64,000 bases of DNA from Notospermus geniculatus (GCA_002633025.1 NMRB01000194.1:406616-470615), one strand, 5' to 3'. Shown: positions 48,474-60,232, numbered from the stretch's first letter. The notes: a model not told the origin generated them from the letters alone. A program made the numbers and translations.

Positions 48474-49762
48474 TACCCAGGCTTTCTGCTGCTCTGCAAG
48501 GATATTATAGGGGGAAATATAGGGCTTTTCCATCCCAAAAATAGGGGTTTATAGGGATGGTTTGTAGGACAAATATACGGTATTATAGGGCTTTTGCCCC
48601 CAATATTTGACGTTTGGCACAGTAAATCATGTGAAAACCATACCTATATGGGTTACATTATACAGGCGCGCATCATGACTGGCAGAGGGATGCGCAGGGC
48701 CGCCGAAACTGCCTGTGCCAATGGGGGTCTGGGGCCTCCCCAGAAAATTTTGAAATCTAGAAGGCCGTAGACACAATTTCCTGGCATCTCAGTATATCAA
48801 AAGAGAAACTTTATTCTTGCTCAGTTTTTTGCTTTATTGTTGCAAATTATTGAGAAAATAAATATTAGCACTGGAAAGCAGGGGGGGGGGCGCGACACCG
48901 GCGAACCTCCCTCTTGATCCTCGCCTTGCCTGTCCGGCCTAATAGTCCGCAGAACTCATGACTGTAGATCTGACTTCTCACAATATGCTGGTCCCTGAAA
49001 CTGGCATACTGGCATCAGGCACGTGTCCATGATTTTGAGCGGAGGGGGTGCAGGGGGTCGAGTGAGAAGGTGGAGGGGGAGCGCGAGGGGGTGTCCCCCT
49101 CGCGTAGGAAATTTTGTAAATTCTGCACACCGAAGACGCCATTTCCCAGCATTTCAGTCTTGACTGAGTGAACCTGGTCGCATCCGCCACACCCAACAAT
49201 GGATAGGCCTACCTGATGGGCTTACTAAGAGAACTTTTGCGGGTACCACAACAATAGAGAGTTTTTGCAAAGCCCCCGAAACGCTGGCGCGAACTTCTAT
49301 CCTTTTGTTCGGCGCTCTCTTTGTACCATCGAACAATGGATTTGGCGTTCGCGTTGCCGTTTCGGGGGCTTTGCGAAAACTCCCTAATGTCAGAGCAGGG
49401 GTCCGAAGTTTCGAGAACTCGCTAGACCCTGCACCTGCTTGGCCCCTCTCCCTGTTATACATGTATGAAGTGATACGGGTAAAAAAATCTTTGGCCTGGG
49501 CGAGAAGAGGGGGTCCAGACCCCTGGACACCCGTCTGGGCATAGAGTAAAACTTGTATGCCAACGACAGGGATCACACCATTCGCGGAGTCGCGAGCTCG
49601 CGTGAAAATACCAGAAAAGAGAAAATAGGAAATTATAGGGTCAAGGGAAACCAAAAAATAGGGCTTATAGGGCAAATTTTGCCAAAAATAGGAATTTATA
49701 GGGAGAACAAAAAAATATAGGAATTTATAGGAATTATAGGGCCGGCAGAAAGCCTGTGTACC
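48474..49762. mobile_element. 1.3-kb element, short inverted ends, TATAGGG arrays
   Basis: Ends TACCCAGGCTTTCTGC (48474) and the near complement GCAGAAAGCCTGTGTACC (to 49762). Just inside both ends lie irregular arrays of TATAGGG/AATAGG units in the same direction. The interior holds G-rich dispersed fragments and a complete copy of the GGGAGTTTTCGCAAAG MITE (49257-49384). No transposase frame was recognised. Confidence 0.5.
49257..49384. repeat. MITE, GGGAGTTTTCGCAAAG ends, copy 2
   Basis: Same size, ends and inner CTATCCTTTTGTTCGG block as 18414-18540. It is nested in the 48474-49762 element. Confidence 0.75.
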
Positions 49763-50038
49763 GGGTAATTGCCTTGACCATGGTAGGACCTGAACTTGCA
49801 AATCTATTTCATATACTTCGGTGTTCGATGTCATCTCCCCTATGTGTCAGTTGTTAGTCGATAGATGATCCTTGGATAGTGAACTTGGGAGACTGTTTTT
49901 CAGAGTTTTTCAGTTACTGTGGAATAACACTAGTGGCAGGCCAGCAAAAAAGTTTTATGTGTAATATTGACACTCCTACACACCTGGGCTATTGAGAAGT
50001 TCTGTTCAGCTCAGGCAATAGAGAGTGTATCGTCCAGG

Positions 50039-50184
50039 GGCCGGTTGCACAAAAGCATACTAGGCGTAGTATCGTTCTATCTCCTAGTTGGCTTCTAACT
50101 TCGTATACAAACGCATACAAAGTTAGAAGCCAACTAGGAGATAGAATGATACTACGCCTAGTATGCTTTTGTACAACCGGGCCC
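50039..50184. repeat. Hairpin MITE, GGGCCGGTTGCACAAAAGC ends
   Basis: Two arms of about 65 bp are nearly exact complements (GGCCGGTTGCACAAAAGCAT through CTAGTTGGCTTCTAACTT), around a loop of under 15 bp. Confidence 0.8.
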
Positions 50185-50837
50185 AGAGAGCTAGGGTAGT
50201 CCTTACAACCTGCAGCATAATGTTGTACAAAAAAAATGTTGTACTAAAAAAGTGCCAAGGAATATATCTTTGCTGCAACAATACACATGTATCAGGCCTC
50301 TCCATTGCATGAAGAGCACTACACCCTGTATTTTTTACCCTATTTTGGGCATCCCAATTTTTCTCTTTTTTGCATAGTGACGATATGACTACGTTTTAAT
50401 CCAGAATAAGAACATCGCAAATAAATTGGCAAAACTCATTTTTTCCCAAGAAATGTGTGATAACATGTGGATTTCCTTTGTTCATTGTCTAATAATGGTA
50501 TATTTTCAATTTTTTTGAATTTACAGATCGTATTTTTGGCACTGAACCCTATTTTGGGGATATTTTTTCAGGGCTTATTTTGGGCATGTGCCCAATTCAC
50601 TACACCCATAAACGGCCTGAGAAGCATGTAATGGAGAGGCCTGTGTATGTACATGTATTTTTTCAGTCGTTCTATAAAATCACATGTATATTTTTACTTT
50701 AATGAATTTTGCCCCTCGTTTTTTTACCTGTTGAAGTTCATATTGTATATTTTCCTTTATAGCTTAAAGCTTTTCTTTCCACTGTACTTATGGTGTAAGA
50801 TTCTGATGTCACATGTAAAATGTGACCGCTACGTACC

Positions 50838-51312
50838 CGGGCCTGGTTGCTCAAACAGTATTAGCACTAAGGGTAGATTCATACTTCTCCGCTTTGCGCT
50901 TGTCCGTTCCCTATGTTTATGTGTAATAATAAAATTACTTCTTCTACCACGCACTCACATTGGAAACGGACAAGCACAAAGCGCACTAAAGCAGGCCTCA
51001 CACGAGGATGGTTCTGACGGCGGTTCAGCACGGTTCAATAGGGAGGTTTAGAAATCAAGCTATAAATGCAATATAAAATCCGGTTAATGTGTAGTATGAA
51101 AAATAAAGTTATCGTTTGATTTCTAAACCTCCCTATTGAACCGTGCTGAACCGCCGTCAGAACCGTCCTCGTGTGAGGCCTGCTTAAGGCAATGTATGAA
51201 TTTGCCTTAATGCTGGCAGTTTTTAAAGCCGCTTTAACAACCCGTATTATATTTAACACCGAGATGCATTTAAGGCCACGTTAAGTTATCGCTGATTGGG
51301 CAACCAGGCCTA
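50838..51312. mobile_element. Three-layer nest of inverted-repeat elements
   Basis: Outer ends GGGCCTGGTTGCTCAAACAG (about 50838) and CTGATTGGGCAACCAGGCCT (to 51312). Inside is an element with AAGCAGGCCTCACACGAGGA ends (50990-51184), and inside that a GGGAGGTTTAGAAATC-type copy (about 51041-51136). Each layer's ends pair with each other, so the order of insertion is outer, middle, inner. Confidence 0.65.
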
Positions 51313-51935
51313 AAGCATAAAATTTTCTTTTATTAGTTTATGCCTACAGGCATAATAGGATTGATAGGATTGGAGTATATTTTTACACACGTACACCCAA
51401 AGAAATTTAACGGAGTTCATGACTGAGGAAGCTTGGTATAATATCTTGAATAAGTATTCAATTAGGAATATACAGGAAGTTGTTGATTTGTGCAGGCAAA
51501 ATGCAATATAAAATCCGGTTAATGTGTAGTATGAAAAATAAAGTTATCGTTTGATTTCTAAACCTCCCTATTGAACCGTGCTGAACCGCCGTCAGAACCG
51601 TCCTCGTGTGAGGCCTGCTTAAGGCAATGTATGAATTTGCCTTAATGCTGGCAGTTTCTAAAGCCGCTTTAACAACCCGTATTATATTTAACACCGAGAT
51701 GCATTTAAGGCCACGTTAAGTTATCGCTGATTGGGCAACCAGGCCTAAAGCATAAACTTTTCTTTTATTAGTTTATGCCTACAGGCATAATAGGATTGAT
51801 AGGATTGGAGTATATTTTTACACACGTCGTACACCCAAAGAAGTTTAACGGAGTTCATGACTGAGGAAGCTTGGTATAATATCTTGAATAAGTATTCAAT
51901 TAGGAATATACAGGAAGTTGTTGATTTGTGCAGGC
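51068..51935. repeat. 430-bp tandem duplication
   Basis: From AATGCAATATAAAATCCGG at about 51066 to TTGATTTGTGCAGGCA near 51498, the sequence is repeated almost unchanged to about 51935. The breakpoint falls inside the innermost nested element, so the second unit holds only half of each element. Confidence 0.85.
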
Positions 51936-53253
51936 AGCAACCGGGGATGCTGGTTTCCTTCTGCTGGAGTTGCCTTCTGCTGTTTGTATTTTGTATTTGA
52001 CAGCAAAGGTATCAGTTCATTGATTCTCATTCATTATATATGTCCTAGTTTTTCTAGTCTTTTACTGTTGATAGTTAAAAATGTTTCTATGAAATTTATA
52101 GATTTTATGAGTATAATATCGCTGACACAGATGCTGTGGACTTAAAAGTGGTCTCAAAATGTTGATTCACACAGTTTATTATTACACAATGGTTGGGTAT
52201 AATACCGTAATTAATTAGTCAACATAATTAAAATTCTTGTAGCGTTCCAGATCAATTATCTTTCCGATGAAGCATTGTACATGTACATATGATATAATTA
52301 TGTTAAAATTCGTCACGGGTTTTGAATGTGTTGCATTGTATACAAGTCCACAATGAAGGTTTGGTCAGTGTGGGTCCTTCCTGTATTCCAGTGGGTATCT
52401 CACATGTCTCAGAAGAATGTCCCTGGAAATAGCAAGTTTTGGGAAAATCTCTGTGTAGGCCTATCACCCTGATTCAGGGCTTGAAGAGAATATAGTCCAT
52501 GTTTTCAGTCTGTAGAGCTTCAGGTACTATACTATTGTCTCAGTCCTTCCATTTTCCATTGCCTCAAGCAGAAAACTAATTACTAACTACCTTCAATTTC
52601 TTCTACAAGTCATCGATCTACTAAAGAACCGATGACATGAAGTGAGATGATATGAAATGTTTTCTACTAATATAATTGAAAATAGGGGCAGGGCAGTGAG
52701 GTCTGTTCGTCATGTAAAGGGTTCCCCCTTAAACAACAACACAGCAGTAAGGCCGACTATCTCTAACTTTACATTTTCTTCCCAAATCTCGGAATCTCCT
52801 CCCTTCTACTTTCCAAACCTCATAAGAATCTCTCCACCCTTCTACTTCCAGGTTCCCCTCTCCTCTGATGTCTCAGCCCTCTGGGTCAGGTTTGTCACCC
52901 TAACCGTCTCCCTGTATTCAGTAATTTGTCACCCTAGCTGTCTCTCTGTAGACTAATCACTATGTGTACACTTTGAACAATTTTTCATCAATTTTTTTTC
53001 CTGGTCAAACCGAGCTGCTTGTTTTTCTACCTCATCTCATTCTTCCATTGTGTATGGATGTCACCGCAGCCTAAGCAATGAAGGGAAAGGAACTGACTTG
53101 GTTTGAGACTAGCGAACCACCCGAATGATGTTGGACTTGTCAGTTTGATTGTGTTTGTCCAAACCTGCTTTTGTTCTGTCTCACCTTCGGCTTGACAATG
53201 TGGTCACTCAGTAAAATTTAGTTGTTATCTAATGTTTGTCCAAACTTTGAGCT

Positions 53254-54635
53254 GGTAAAAATAGAAACCGGGTGGTATGCTATTGTCCTACCTTTCTCAA
53301 CTAAGTCAAGAGCTCGAAACTGTGCCAGATTTCAGTGAATGATGGAAAGAACGAATGTTTTGCTGTATATATTACTGAGGAAACTGCAGTCCTATACAAG
53401 TACATCTACATTGAATAGGAGACGACATTGAAAATGGATCACGTTCCCTCCCCAGAGTGCAACGCCAAGTTTCCAACCAAAGCACATCCATAATGCCACT
53501 AGGAAGTATGACACTGCACCAAACATGCCAAAAGAAGCCACTTTGTCCATTACCCACTGTTTACAGGCGCGGATCCAGATCCGGAGGGGGTGCACCTGGT
53601 GCTTGCCTCCCCTTTTAATAGCCAAAATGGTAAAATCAACCATGAAATTCTGGAATTTGGTGCAAATTTCAATATTCCTAGCACAGGGCACCCCCTCTTC
53701 CCAAATCCTGGATCCGCACCTGGTTTAGACCTCACCTTTTGCCTTTTCATTCTTTCTACTTCTGTTGGTGGAACCTGCGGTCTTTTATTCTAACTTAGTG
53801 TACAGTAGTTATACAACTTAGGAATTTAGGTCTACGTTATCTTTCCATCAAATCACAGGACAAGCATGCAGCACCAAACTTATATCATTATACCCCCGCC
53901 AACGAGTTGGTGGGGGTATACTGTTTTCAACTCGTCCGTGTGTGCGTGTGTTCGTGCGTGCGTGCGTGCGTTCGTTCGAGCTGGTAAAAATAGAAACCGG
54001 GTGGTATGCTATTGTCCTACCTTTCTCAACTAAGTCAAGAGCTCGAAACTGTGCCAGATTTCAGTGAATGACGGAAAGAACGAACGTTTTGCTACATATA
54101 ATTACTGAGGAAACTGCAGTCCTATACAAATTACAAGTACATGATTCAATAGGTCTGCTCAGAAGACGACATTGAAAATGGATCACGTTCCCTCCCCAGA
54201 GTGCAACGCCAAGTTTCCAACCAACGCACATCCATAATGCCACTAGGAAGTATGACACTGCACCAAACATGCCAAAAGAAGCCACTTTGTCCATTACCCA
54301 CTGTTTACAGGCGCGGGTCCAGATCCGGAGGGGGGTGCACCTGGCGCTTGCCTCCCCTTTTAGCCAAAACTGTAAAATCAACCATGAAATTCTGGAATTT
54401 GGCGCAAATTTCAATATTCCTAGCAGAGGGCGCCCCCTCTTCCCAAATCCTGGATCCGCACCTGGTTTAGACCTCACCTTTTGCCTTTTCATTCTTTCTA
54501 CTTTTGTTGGTGGAACCTGCGGTCTTTTATTCTAACTTAGTGTACAGTAGTTATACAACTTAGGAATTTAGGTCTACGTTATCTTTCCGTCAAATCACAA
54601 GACAAGCATGCAGCACCAAACTTATATCATTCCCA
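53254..54635. repeat. Tandem duplication of about 0.7 kb
   Basis: The unit at about 53254-53880 recurs at about 53980-54635, with small indels. About 100 bp between them begins with CCCCGCCAACGAGTTGGTGGG and a GTGCGTGC-rich stretch. Each unit contains a copy of a dispersed repeat ending in CCAAATCCTGGATCCGC, of which related ends occur near 40690 and 57490. Confidence 0.85.
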
Positions 54636-55821
54636 TTGTATGCTTCTTGATTACTTTCCACCCTTCATGCCATTCCTCATGCAAGTTATGTGTTATCAAT
54701 GAGGCTATCAATGGGACAAACAAATTTTATAACTGCCAAAAGTGATGTTCTGGTATTGTTATTATGGGCACTTTCACCGATTTCCTATAATTTTATATGA
54801 TGAGGTCAAATGATGCTAGATCTGTGAGTGTTCATTGCACAATTTTGGGCCTCTCTGGCAGGTAGTCATGTGATTGCATTTGAACTAATGAGATAGCTGT
54901 ATTTTCAGGATATTTACAAATGAGGCCAAAACCCCATCCAGTCATTCAAACTGTGCAATGGTCATTGTTGCCACGCTACAAACCCTAGATTTGTGGGGAA
55001 TTATGTTTGCATTGAGCGTTTTGAAAGCAGTTCCTAGATTTGTAATATCACGATAGTATTTTTTCATGGACAATCAAATTAGTCAACTTCACATGTACAA
55101 CATGGTCACAGAAGTTACATGCATTTATCTTTGAAGAAATATTGTTCATATGAAAAGCGAAATCCTTTCCAAGGACTTTATCTATATTCTTATACCGTTA
55201 TAAAGTTATCTGAGAGAAATATTCAGTGTTAATATTCAGCACTTTCCCACAGGGTTTCCAAAGACAGTGTTTATTCTTTATACCAACGTTGAAGATCTGG
55301 CAGACTTTGCAACTACAGACGAGGGCCTGAGCAGTCCGCTCTAATGGAAACAGAGATTTAGTGTGGCACGGCTTTAAGGCGCACACTGAATGTAATATCA
55401 TAGCATCATCCATGCATGCTTGAATGCTTGGGTTTGTCAGCATCTTGACACTTCTGATCAAATTGTTGGACTCAAGCCACAGATAAGGCGCACCCCCAAT
55501 TTTAGACCCTTCTTCAAAGAAAAAGGCCGCGCCTTATAGCCCGAAAATTACGGTAAATTACCATGTCTAATGCACAAAACAGACAGCATGTAGTTGTTTG
55601 TATTCACAGCCAAGTCGGATGCAGCTTTCATGCAAAGCTCCCAGTGAGCCCCATCTCGCCAATCATCCACCACCACCTGTTGAGTTTGCCACTTGTTACT
55701 GAATGATAAGTTTGACAACCAATGCCTCGGAAGTGCATTGACAAAAGAAAACATGACCCTGGCTTCATCGGTTTTGATGAAACAGATGACTACTAAATGA
55801 ACACAACACTAGCATAAAACC

Positions 55822-55951
55822 TTCAGACCACAGGGGCTTGGGATTTCGTACGAGTCTCGGTTCGTCACGCCGAGTGCCGAAGGCACGAGCCTTCGGCACT
55901 CGGCGTGACGTACCTAGACTTGTGCGAAATCCCAAGCCCCTGTGTTCAGAC
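55822..55951. repeat. Hairpin MITE, CACAGGGGCTTGGGATTTCG ends
   Basis: A strong foldback of about 115 bp. Ends CAGGGGCTTGGGATTTCG pair with their complement, and the centre GCCGAGTGCCGAAGGC pairs with GCCTTCGGCACTCGGC. Confidence 0.8.
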
Positions 55952-56212
55952 TGCACTTAAGAAAAAATAGCTATGCAAACAGAATGTTTGTCAAGTCATT
56001 GATATGGGGTTATATGAACAAAGACTAGTTAATGCTNTGGGTTCGAATCCCACTTCTGACATACTTTTTCTTTTTCATCATCACCAATTTATCGTACTTT
56101 TTTATTTTTCAGTATTCTTTTTGTAACGAGATTTTTATCGCTCATTTTGCTCCGTCATCATAAGCAAGTCGCTGTTGTTGCACATGGGGGTTGTTTCCTC
56201 CAAACTGCTATA

Positions 56213-56766
56213 CAGGGTGGTCCAAAAAAAATGGACAAGTATACTTCCACCACCCTCAGTCCCAAACCACTGGTATGATAGGATAGAGAATCTTTGTAGA
56301 AGAAAAATAAGACCAAGATATCTCAATTCGGTCCAGTAGTTTTACCTCCAGAGCCATTTTTGTGAAGCGAAAGTCAGTGGTCCTTAATAACTAACTTACC
56401 GTTGAACGGCGAATTCAGCATGGTTGATAAAGTGCATTAGTTGTTACGCAACAATGCCAAAGTTTGGTTTTCATGTTCTACATGTACCTGTTCTTCATTT
56501 TTTGTTTCAACTTTCCACAGGATATTCATTTTGTCAGTTTTACAAGGCTACGCTGCAGTGTAAGCTCTTAATTGTTCTGTGTGGAACAATTCACCAAGGA
56601 CCTCGACCTTGCTTTACAAAACAGGGTCTGCAGCTCGAACCACTGGAGCGAATCGGGATATCTTGGTGTCCTTTTTCTTCTAGAAAGATTCTCTATCCAA
56701 CGCCATCAGTAGTTTTGGGCTCTGGGTAGCGGAAGTATGCTTGTCCATTTTTTTTGGACCACCCTG
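56213..56766. mobile_element. Tc1/mariner-type non-autonomous element
   Basis: 554 bp starting CAGGGTGGTCCAAAAAAAAT and ending with its complement, flanked by TA on both sides (56211-56212 and 56767-56768). The terminal inverted repeats continue imperfectly for roughly 150 bp (for example GATAGAGAATCTTTGTAGAA near 56282 against TTCTAGAAAGATTCTCTATC near 56680). TA duplication and CAGGGTGG-type ends fit the Tc1/mariner superfamily (family knowledge). There is no transposase frame. Confidence 0.8.
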
Positions 56767-56989
56767 TATATATAATAGTAAGCAAGAGAAGAAATTGTTT
56801 CTCGTAGGCTTTAGAGGAAAGGATGGACCACAGAAACTTAGCACAGACAACCTTGGAAACAGATAAAAGCTTTTATTTTGGAAAAATAGAATTAAAACAC
56901 ATAAAATAAAATGCTGCGGAATACATGTACTTTCGAATTTGACTATGATAATCTATACGGTAATTGCTAAAATTAATACATGTACATCA

Positions 56990-59900
56990 CTAAATGCAGA
57001 GGACTAGGATATTATATACGATATGTGATCTGATAACACTGGAATATAGACATGGCGGTTTTTCAATGACAGGAATGTAAAAGGAATGCGAGTCCTCGGA
57101 TGGCAGTACACTGTTACAATAGGTAATATTCGAATTTCGTTTCAAAAGCTGTCCCTTGTTGATTCGCCAGTAAAAAACAGACTTAAAATCCAGAGAAGCC
57201 TGGGTTCCTATCACATCTGGTAGGTAATCAAGGTAACACAGGCCCGGATTTAGAGGGGGGCACATTTTCTGAGGCGCAATGATTTTGTTTACTGCATGTT
57301 TTGGAAGAGTCGTCTAGATTTTCTAGTATTTCATGTCTAAGATGCTGGGAAATCGCATCTCAGAGCTTTGATTTTTCAAATTTTCCCGGGGGAGGCCCCC
57401 CGCACCCCCCCTTCGTGTGTGCGCACCTGCAGTGCGCGCCAACTGAGGGCTTCGCCCTCAGGGTTGTGCCCACCCTAATCCTAAACCCTGGATCCGGCCC
57501 TGTAACAGAATTACCTTGTGGAATGAACAACTTTTTTTGTAAAAAATTTAACGCGACTATTTCGGCGAATACCCGGATGTATCCATCGCACCTTTTGCGT
57601 ACATCATTGAGCACTACGTAATCCCTAGAATCATAATCCCCATCCGTAACGACTGCAGTGGAAGTATCCACAACGGGAGCCACTGGCTCAATGTCATAGT
57701 ATGATAGAGTCTCCTGAAGAGAGTTGGTCAGATTAGCGACAAGAGTCCCCAGTAATCCGTATTCTCGTCGAAAACGTCCGCCCCATATTTCCTCATTGTC
57801 TTTTCTGATGACGTCCAGGAAGACCACGACCTCGCATATGCCCTCAAATAGTGACTGAAGACTGGGTACGATCTGAAAAAAGGCTTAAAGTTAACATTGG
57901 GAATGGGAATATACAGTAGGCTGAACGCACAGACGAAGTGACAGCCTTGAATGTAAAAGGCGGTGACAGACTGGCGCGTAACGCGTCGGGAAAGCACCTA
58001 CCGAAGAATCTGATTGGCGGAACGCCTGCACGACGCGTCGCGTTCGCGCCAGTCTGTCACCGGTTTAAGGGCTCGTTTCCATTAGCATATGGCGTCAGCG
58101 TCGGCGTTCGAATCATTTTTATGTTGAGTCCATTGACTGTTTTCACCGCAGTTCGACGCTGACGCGAAAGTGCGGTTGAAACAGTCAATGGACTCAACAC
58201 AGAAGCCTTAAGAAATCAAGGAAACCTAAAGGGCACCACACACGAGCGACAATTTTGACCGATTTGTCGGCCGACTTGGCTTCCGACCGCCAAAGCGACA
58301 AGATTTGGCGCTTCTGATTGGCTGATGTCTAGTCGCGCCACCAGTCTCGTAGGCGGTCGCCCAGATTTTGTCGCTCGTGTGCGGTGCCCTTAAAGAAAGC
58401 ATCACAACGCGACAAGAGGTGTGAACCATTTCGTCTTTTTTTTCGCGTCCCTCTCCCCCTTCTTTTTGTTTGTTTACACAAAATAGGGCACCCGATCCGT
58501 GTATGAGAGAGAGAAAGATTAGAGCATCCAAAGAGCCGCCAAATCAAAGCAGAGAAATGAAAAAAGAAAACGGTGTAACGTTTTTCAGTGTGGCCATTTT
58601 TCTGTGTGACTCCCACTGTCTGGAACACATTGGGGAACACACCGACTGATTCTCTGTGTGTCGCTCGTTGTCAAGTCGCGGCTTACGGGCGCACACTGAA
58701 AAACGTTCCACCGGAACTTGGAGCTTAGGAACCGGAAGCGACGGAAGACTGGTGTTGACGCCCACTCACCTCTTTTTGATCCTGAATGGGTGGTGGATCA
58801 TCTCTTTTTGGTAGGCAGCTGCAATTCTCTTCAAGATACTCGGCGTAAGATTTATCATCACCCATATATTCTGTTAACTGTAAAAAAAATTGAGTGCAAA
58901 TGAGTCATGATGCGGAAATGGTCGGAACTTGGAAGGTCGGGACAAGGACAATTCCGTCGAAAGACACTGGGTGCCGTATTCGTAGATCGGGGAAACGATT
59001 TAAATTCCCCGGAAAACGTGGGGCCGTATCCTAGAGGCCTCCTTAACTCCAAGGTGCACTTTAATTGCCCTGCAAACAATAGCTAAATGTAAACCTTAGA
59101 GTTAAGGAGCTTCTAGAATACGGCCCTTAAAGTTAGCACCTTTAGAATAGCAGCAGCCTGGCTTCTGACAGCCAAAAGTAGTACCTGAACAGAATTTCTT
59201 TTCATCAAGCACTATGTAGCGTGCTTTGGATAAATGCCAATATAGGCCTACGTCAAAGGAGAGAAGGCCAAGCGCACATTTGCGGCAAAACTCAATGCGG
59301 TAGGGGTGTCGTCAGCGTTGGGTCAGTCGATTTTAAAAACACCCCTACCGCATTGAGTTTTGCCGCAAATGTGCGCTTGGCCTAACTTTTTGCATGGACA
59401 AAAAGGAGCCTCCCTGCATCCACGCTCGATTTTACTGAACCCGTTTTCTTCAAATACAAAACTATCAGCACGGGCATTTGCCGTGTCCCAACTTACGTAA
59501 CGATCCATCAATTCCCTGGTCTCCGCTCTCAACCCTTGCGTCGTTGCGATCATCTGCTCGCATTTAGATTTCACGTCGTCGGATTGCGAATGTGCCATAT
59601 CGTTTGCGGTGGGACCTTCTTTCTCGTTTTTCAGTAAAGATAGTATAGCGTTGCTATTGTATAACAAACAACACACAAATTCACAGTTCTGGTCAAACTT
59701 GTAAAGAAATTCGTAATTTTGATCTAAAAGATGCTTGGGCATGGCTTTATAGTTTTTGGTCACATTCGAATCACGTTGTCGATACTAAAAATATACCGTA
59801 TTAAAACCAAGACGTCAGCCTGCAAAGGCATATGAGATGAGTAGATGAGTCATGGCTCCGACCTCAATTCAATCACATCAAGGGTTCCGTTGATGGATTT

Positions 59901-60232
59901 CTTCCGTTGTTCTCATTACAAACCACTCTAGATGATTGGAACACAGAAGACCGAGTCATCGAACATAAGTGCGATCAATTCACATGACAGGTCTACCTAC
60001 CAATTTCTGTATTGTTATTTCTCGGATAATATATCAACGCCTACAAGAAAAATTCCAGATGAACATGGGATTGAGATATTAGCTACACTTCGTACACATG
60101 ACTGGGTCGACTCATTTTACCGAAAAAATGAGCTTGTGACTGTACCAAATAATCGTTCTTACCGCATTCTCGGGCTTTTCTTCAGCATCTCCAAGTGACT
60201 GTACCAAGGACATGTACTCTTCAGCGTCTAGG
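56990..60232 (-). CDS. Five-exon gene, family not recognised
   Basis: Exons in transcript order: 60232-60163, 59784-59497, 58877-58770, 57872-57515, 57216-56990 (TAG). Phases 0/0/0/1 all match at GT-AG junctions, which is strong evidence that the chain is real. The first exon either begins at an acceptor at 60233 or holds the start ATG at 60213 (an in-frame TGA lies further upstream). From that ATG the product is 343 aa (1032 bp). The sequence is soluble-looking and mostly helical by composition, with acidic segments (ETRELMDRY, LEENCSCLPKRDDPPP), a conserved-looking EIWGGRFRREYGLLGTLVA stretch, and a hydrophobic last few residues. No family was recognised and no function is proposed. Introns carry MITEs at 59265-59383, 59021-59126, 58571-58714 and 58231-58390. 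Confidence 0.7.
57217..57514. repeat. Dispersed GC-rich repeat filling the last intron
   Basis: The intron between the last two exons of the unrecognised gene is almost wholly a sequence beginning GGCCCGGATTTAGAGGGGGG and ending AACCCTGGATCCGGCCC. The GGATCC-containing end resembles repeats near 19950, 30250, 40700, 53700 and 54460. Confidence 0.55.
57959..58062. repeat. MITE, GGTGACAGACTGGCGCG ends
   Basis: Ends CGGTGACAGACTGGCGCG and its complement (CGCGCCAGTCTGTCACCG, with one base extra), with inner ACGCGTCG/CGACGCGT. It abuts a further foldback at about 58121-58199 with TTGAGTCCATTGACTGTTT arms. Confidence 0.7.
58231..58390. repeat. MITE, AGGGCACCACACACGAGCGA ends
   Basis: Ends GGGCACCACACACGAGCGAC and the near complement GTCGCTCGTGTGCGGTGCCC, inside an intron of the unrecognised 57-60 kb gene. 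Confidence 0.7.
58571..58714. mobile_element. MITE, CGGTGTAACGTTTTTCAGTG ends, copy 2
   Basis: Same ends and inner TGTGTGTCGCTCGTTGTCAAG text as 33572-33750. Confidence 0.75.
59021..59126. mobile_element. MITE, GGGCCGTATTCTAGAA ends, copy 3
   Basis: Third copy of the family at 25113 and 43827, with the loop GCAAACAATAGCTAAA in the opposite sense to copy 2. Confidence 0.8.
59265..59383. repeat. MITE, AGGCCAAGCGCACATTTGCG ends, copy 2
   Basis: A nearly perfect foldback of about 119 bp with a loop containing CAGCGTTGGGTCAGTCGA, matching the diverged copy at 40890-41060. Confidence 0.8.

Larger units (their letters stand above)
47501..56989. other. Long gene-poor stretch full of repeats
   Basis: No exon chain could be assembled. 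An AATAAA at about 47664 may end the TMEM117 transcript. The rest is described in separate entries: a 1.3-kb element with TATAGGG arrays, several hairpin elements, two tandem duplications and a mariner-type element. Scattered single-frame open stretches have no splice context or recognisable motif. Confidence 0.55.

Noticed and set aside
49154-49834. A 226-codon minus-strand open frame
   Set aside because: It runs straight through the TATAGGG-rich element and a nested MITE, so it is a by-product of repeats.
56034-56070. tRNA-like B box (GGTTCGAATCCC) suggesting a tRNA or SINE
   Set aside because: No A box or acceptor-stem partner is found upstream, and an N interrupts it. At most it is a decayed fragment.
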